From positions 1 through 24,556 of the forward strand of contig JAHHQL010000025.1 of NCBI GenBank assembly GCA_020026415.1: DNA of 24,556 nucleotides, written 5' to 3'. The notes beneath the pieces are model-generated. The model was not told the origin of the DNA. It saw only the letters and a list, made by a program, of their open reading frames with translations, and searched no databases. This stretch comes from Alistipes sp. GTDB lineage: Bacteria; Bacteroidota; Bacteroidia; Bacteroidales; Rikenellaceae. How positions within the stretch are numbered: position 1 is the stretch's first letter; every line of letters starts with the position of its first letter. A program made the translations under genes and the position numbers. Positions 22,814-24,556 of this stretch are shown here, in pieces.

Positions 22814-22848
22814 AAAAAAAACTCCGCACACCCGGTAAGTGTGCGGAG
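22814..22848 (-). terminator. Rho-independent terminator of glyA
   Basis: CTCCGCACAC (22822-22831) pairs with GTGTGCGGAG (22839-22848) around a 7-nt loop. On the - strand it is followed by eight T. It lies 32 nt after the glyA stop and before the uvrA promoter, keeping the two same-strand genes separate. Confidence 0.93.
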
Positions 22849-22880
22849 CATATTATGAAGAATGAATCTCCTCTAACCTG

Positions 22881-24161
22881 CTACCATGCGAACAGAGGGT
22901 AGTTGGCCATCAGTTCGTTCACCTCCTTGCGAACGGCCGCAATGACCTCCTCGTTCAGCGGATCAGACAACACGCGGTCGATCAGACCTACGATGTAGTC
23001 CATCTTGTCCTCCTTCAGACCACGCGTGGTGATGGCGGGAGTACCGAAACGCAGACCCGAAGTCTGGAACGGCGAACGGGTATCGAACGGAACCATGTTC
23101 TTGTTGGTGGTGATGTCGGCTGCAACCAGACTCTTCTCGGCCTGTTTGCCGGTCAGTTCGGGGAACTTGTTACGCAGGTCGATCAGCATCAGGTGGTTAT
23201 CCGTACCGCCCGAAACGACGTGATAGCCACGCTTGATGAAGGCTTCGGCCATGGCGGCTGCGTTCTTCTTCACCTGCTTCTGGTATTCGACATATTCGGG
23301 CTGAAGTGCCTCACCGAAGGCAACGGCCTTGGCGGCAATCACATGCTCCAGCGGGCCGCCCTGAATACCGGGGAACACTGCCGAGTTGATCAACTGCGAC
23401 ATCTTCTTTACGACACCCTTCGGCGTGGTGTAACCCCACGGATTGTCGAAATCCTTACCGATCAGGATAATACCGCCACGAGGACCGCGCAGAGTCTTGT
23501 GGGTGGTCGAAGTTACGATGTGGGCATATTTCACGGGGTTGTCGAGCAAACCTGCGGCGATCAGACCTGCCGTATGGGCCATATCGACCATGAAGATGGC
23601 ACCGACCTTGTCGGCGATCTCACGCATACGTTTGTAGTCCCATTCGCGCGAATAAGCCGAAGCACCGCCGACGATCAGTTTCGGCTTGCACTCCATGGCG
23701 AGTTGTTCCATGGCATCGTAATCCACGCAACCGGTCTTCTCGTTGAGTTTGTAGCCGACGGCATTGAAATACATACCCGACATGTTCACCGGCGAACCGT
23801 GCGAAAGGTGGCCGCCGTGATCGAGGTCAAGACCCATAAAGGTATCACCGGGCTTGAGCACGGCGAAGAATACGGCCATGTTGGCCTGCGCACCCGAATG
23901 GGGCTGCACGTTTGCGAACTCCGCACCATAGATCTTGCAGATACGCTCGATCGCCAGATTCTCGACCTCATCGACAACTTGGCAACCGCCGTAGTAACGG
24001 TGGGCAGGATAACCCTCAGCGTATTTATTCGTCAAAACGGATCCCATTGCCTCCAACACTTGGTCGCTGACAAAGTTTTCCGATGCGATCAACTCGATAC
24101 CGTGCGTCTGACGCGCACGTTCCGCTGAAATCAGATCAAAGATCTGCTCATCTCTTTTCAT
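22881..24161 (-). CDS. glyA: Serine hydroxymethyltransferase
   Basis: 426 residues from the ATG at 24161. It interconverts serine and glycine while charging tetrahydrofolate with a one-carbon unit, in the cytoplasm, with pyridoxal phosphate. The PLP lysine is K222 in V-T-S-T-T-H-K-T-L-R-G-P-R-G-G. Other markers are E-L-I-A-S-E-N-F (23-30), Y-A-E-G-Y-P-x-x-R-Y-Y-G-G (47-59), and V-D-M-A-H-T-A-G-L (192-200). Length matches bacterial GlyA (~415-430). A 14-residue longer frame (to 24203) is rejected because it has no family counterpart. It is a single-gene unit with a promoter far upstream, a ~150-nt leader and a strong terminator. Confidence 0.97.
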   Translation of the reverse strand: MKRDEQIFDLISAERARQTHGIELIASENFVSDQVLEAMGSVLTNKYAEGYPAHRYYGGCQVVDEVENLAIERICKIYGAEFANVQPHSGAQANMAVFFAVLKPGDTFMGLDLDHGGHLSHGSPVNMSGMYFNAVGYKLNEKTGCVDYDAMEQLAMECKPKLIVGGASAYSREWDYKRMREIADKVGAIFMVDMAHTAGLIAAGLLDNPVKYAHIVTSTTHKTLRGPRGGIILIGKDFDNPWGYTTPKGVVKKMSQLINSAVFPGIQGGPLEHVIAAKAVAFGEALQPEYVEYQKQVKKNAAAMAEAFIKRGYHVVSGGTDNHLMLIDLRNKFPELTGKQAEKSLVAADITTNKNMVPFDTRSPFQTSGLRFGTPAITTRGLKEDKMDYIVGLIDRVLSDPLNEEVIAAVRKEVNELMANYPLFAW

Positions 24162-24311
24162 ATTCAATCGTTTTATTGAGGTTTTCTTATATTGGGAATG
24201 CAAGAGGTATCAGAACCGCCACATTCGCTTTATTTTCAACAAATTAACTGATCCCACAAAATCTGCAAGCGACCTAATCGCATGTGGTATCACCATTTAC
24301 GGGGCTTACAA
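24162..24311 (-). other. Long untranslated leader of glyA
   Basis: If the promoter at 24317-24346 is correct, about 150 nt precede the glyA ATG. Most other genes here have leaders of 17-55 nt. Short complementary segments can be seen on the - strand, including U-G-G-U/A-C-C-A around GAU, G-C-G-A/U-C-G-C, and G-A-A-U-G/C-A-U-U-C enclosing a ~21-nt segment. I recognise no known riboswitch in it and no upstream small ORF that stands out. Confidence 0.45.
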
Positions 24312-24316
24312 CAATG

Positions 24317-24346
24317 CAAATATAATAAATTATTTCGTTTCTGCAA
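24317..24346 (-). promoter_or_regulatory. Probable promoter of glyA
   Basis: On the - strand TTG (24344-24346) and TATATTTG (24317-24324) are 19 bases apart. The match to TAnnTTTG is full, but the surroundings are AT-rich. Confidence 0.6.
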
Positions 24347-24556
24347 CACCCTTTCAAATTAAGATTTTTTAATTTCGATGTAACCGCATCGGGATCTGCA
24401 AGAAACACCACAGAAGCCGTCCGAAGTTCGATTTTCGGCAGATTCGGATCAGTTTTCGGGCATTTTTTTGTGCTTTTCGCAAAATACATTTTATAAATAA
24501 GTACCCGTTGGCGGAATTAATTTGATAAACATCTATGTGTAAAAAGATGTGCATAT
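24347..24556. other. Gene-free right edge
   Basis: No supported gene. A - strand frame covers part of it but lacks family likeness and a start signal. The last bases contain a short inverted repeat, ACATCT (24529-24534) and AGATGT (24545-24550), which could belong to a feature outside the window. Confidence 0.5.

Noticed and set aside
22696..22851. N-terminal extension of UvrA by 52 residues
   Set aside because: Crosses a consensus promoter and has no counterpart in UvrA proteins.
1..24556. Mobile elements, CRISPR, tRNA and rRNA
   Set aside because: No transposase, integrase, att-like repeats, regular spaced repeats, tRNA-like cloverleaf or rRNA segment was recognised on either strand by reading; a covariance-model scan would be needed to exclude small RNAs.

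Overview
The window looks like a chromosomal segment of a gut-type Bacteroidales bacterium, most like Alistipes/Rikenellaceae (genus is an inference from overall protein flavour, not a search). Evidence for Bacteroidota is strong: most transcription units start with a Bacteroidota housekeeping promoter (TTG/TTTG, 18-21 bp gap, TAnnTTTG), Shine-Dalgarno sequences are weak or absent, two lipoproteins carry the C-N-D-D-D surface-export signature, and BACON/LRR, DUF4369-thioredoxin, DUF4250, DUF4251 and DUF4405 families are present. No rRNA, tRNA, insertion sequence, prophage or CRISPR was seen. Fifteen longer genes and one 59-codon gene fill the window; nothing looks broken.

Layout. 1-337 is an AT-rich gene-free stretch ending in a promoter. 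338-4313 (+) holds two surface lipoproteins: a BACON/EF-hand/LRR protein and a multi-module beta-sandwich protein; this pair is AT-richer than the rest. 4434-6086 (+) is adenine deaminase (ade), convergent with the mtnN(pfs)-luxS operon (7330-6147, -), which recycles S-adenosylhomocysteine and makes the AI-2 precursor; the adenine released by Pfs is the substrate of Ade. 7482-8627 (+) is a thioredoxin-fold lipoprotein, convergent with UDP-glucose dehydrogenase (9991-8675, -). 10182-11795 (+) is exonuclease III plus a ferredoxin-nitroreductase fusion, followed by the DUF4250 mini-gene (11861-12040).

14930-12121 (-) is the most interesting part: a 112-residue histidine-rich two-helix membrane protein followed by a TonB-dependent receptor with a Cys-x-x-Cys in its plug, divergently arranged with a histidine-bearing DUF4405 membrane protein (15084-15455, +). 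I read the first two as a candidate transition-metal (or metal-chelate) uptake unit. 15570-19252 (+) is a secreted GH2 beta-galactosidase followed 11 nt later by ispF. 22695-19305 (-) is uvrA followed by a DUF4251 exported protein, and 24161-22881 (-) is glyA with a ~150-nt untranslated leader. 24162-24556 carries no gene.

Read-through control is unusually tidy: several convergent gene pairs are separated by one symmetric hairpin with A-tract and T-tract, and many genes have short (about 17-25 nt) leaders. Several apparent TTG-initiated N-terminal extensions are artefacts, because the TTG is the end of the TAnnTTTG promoter element itself.
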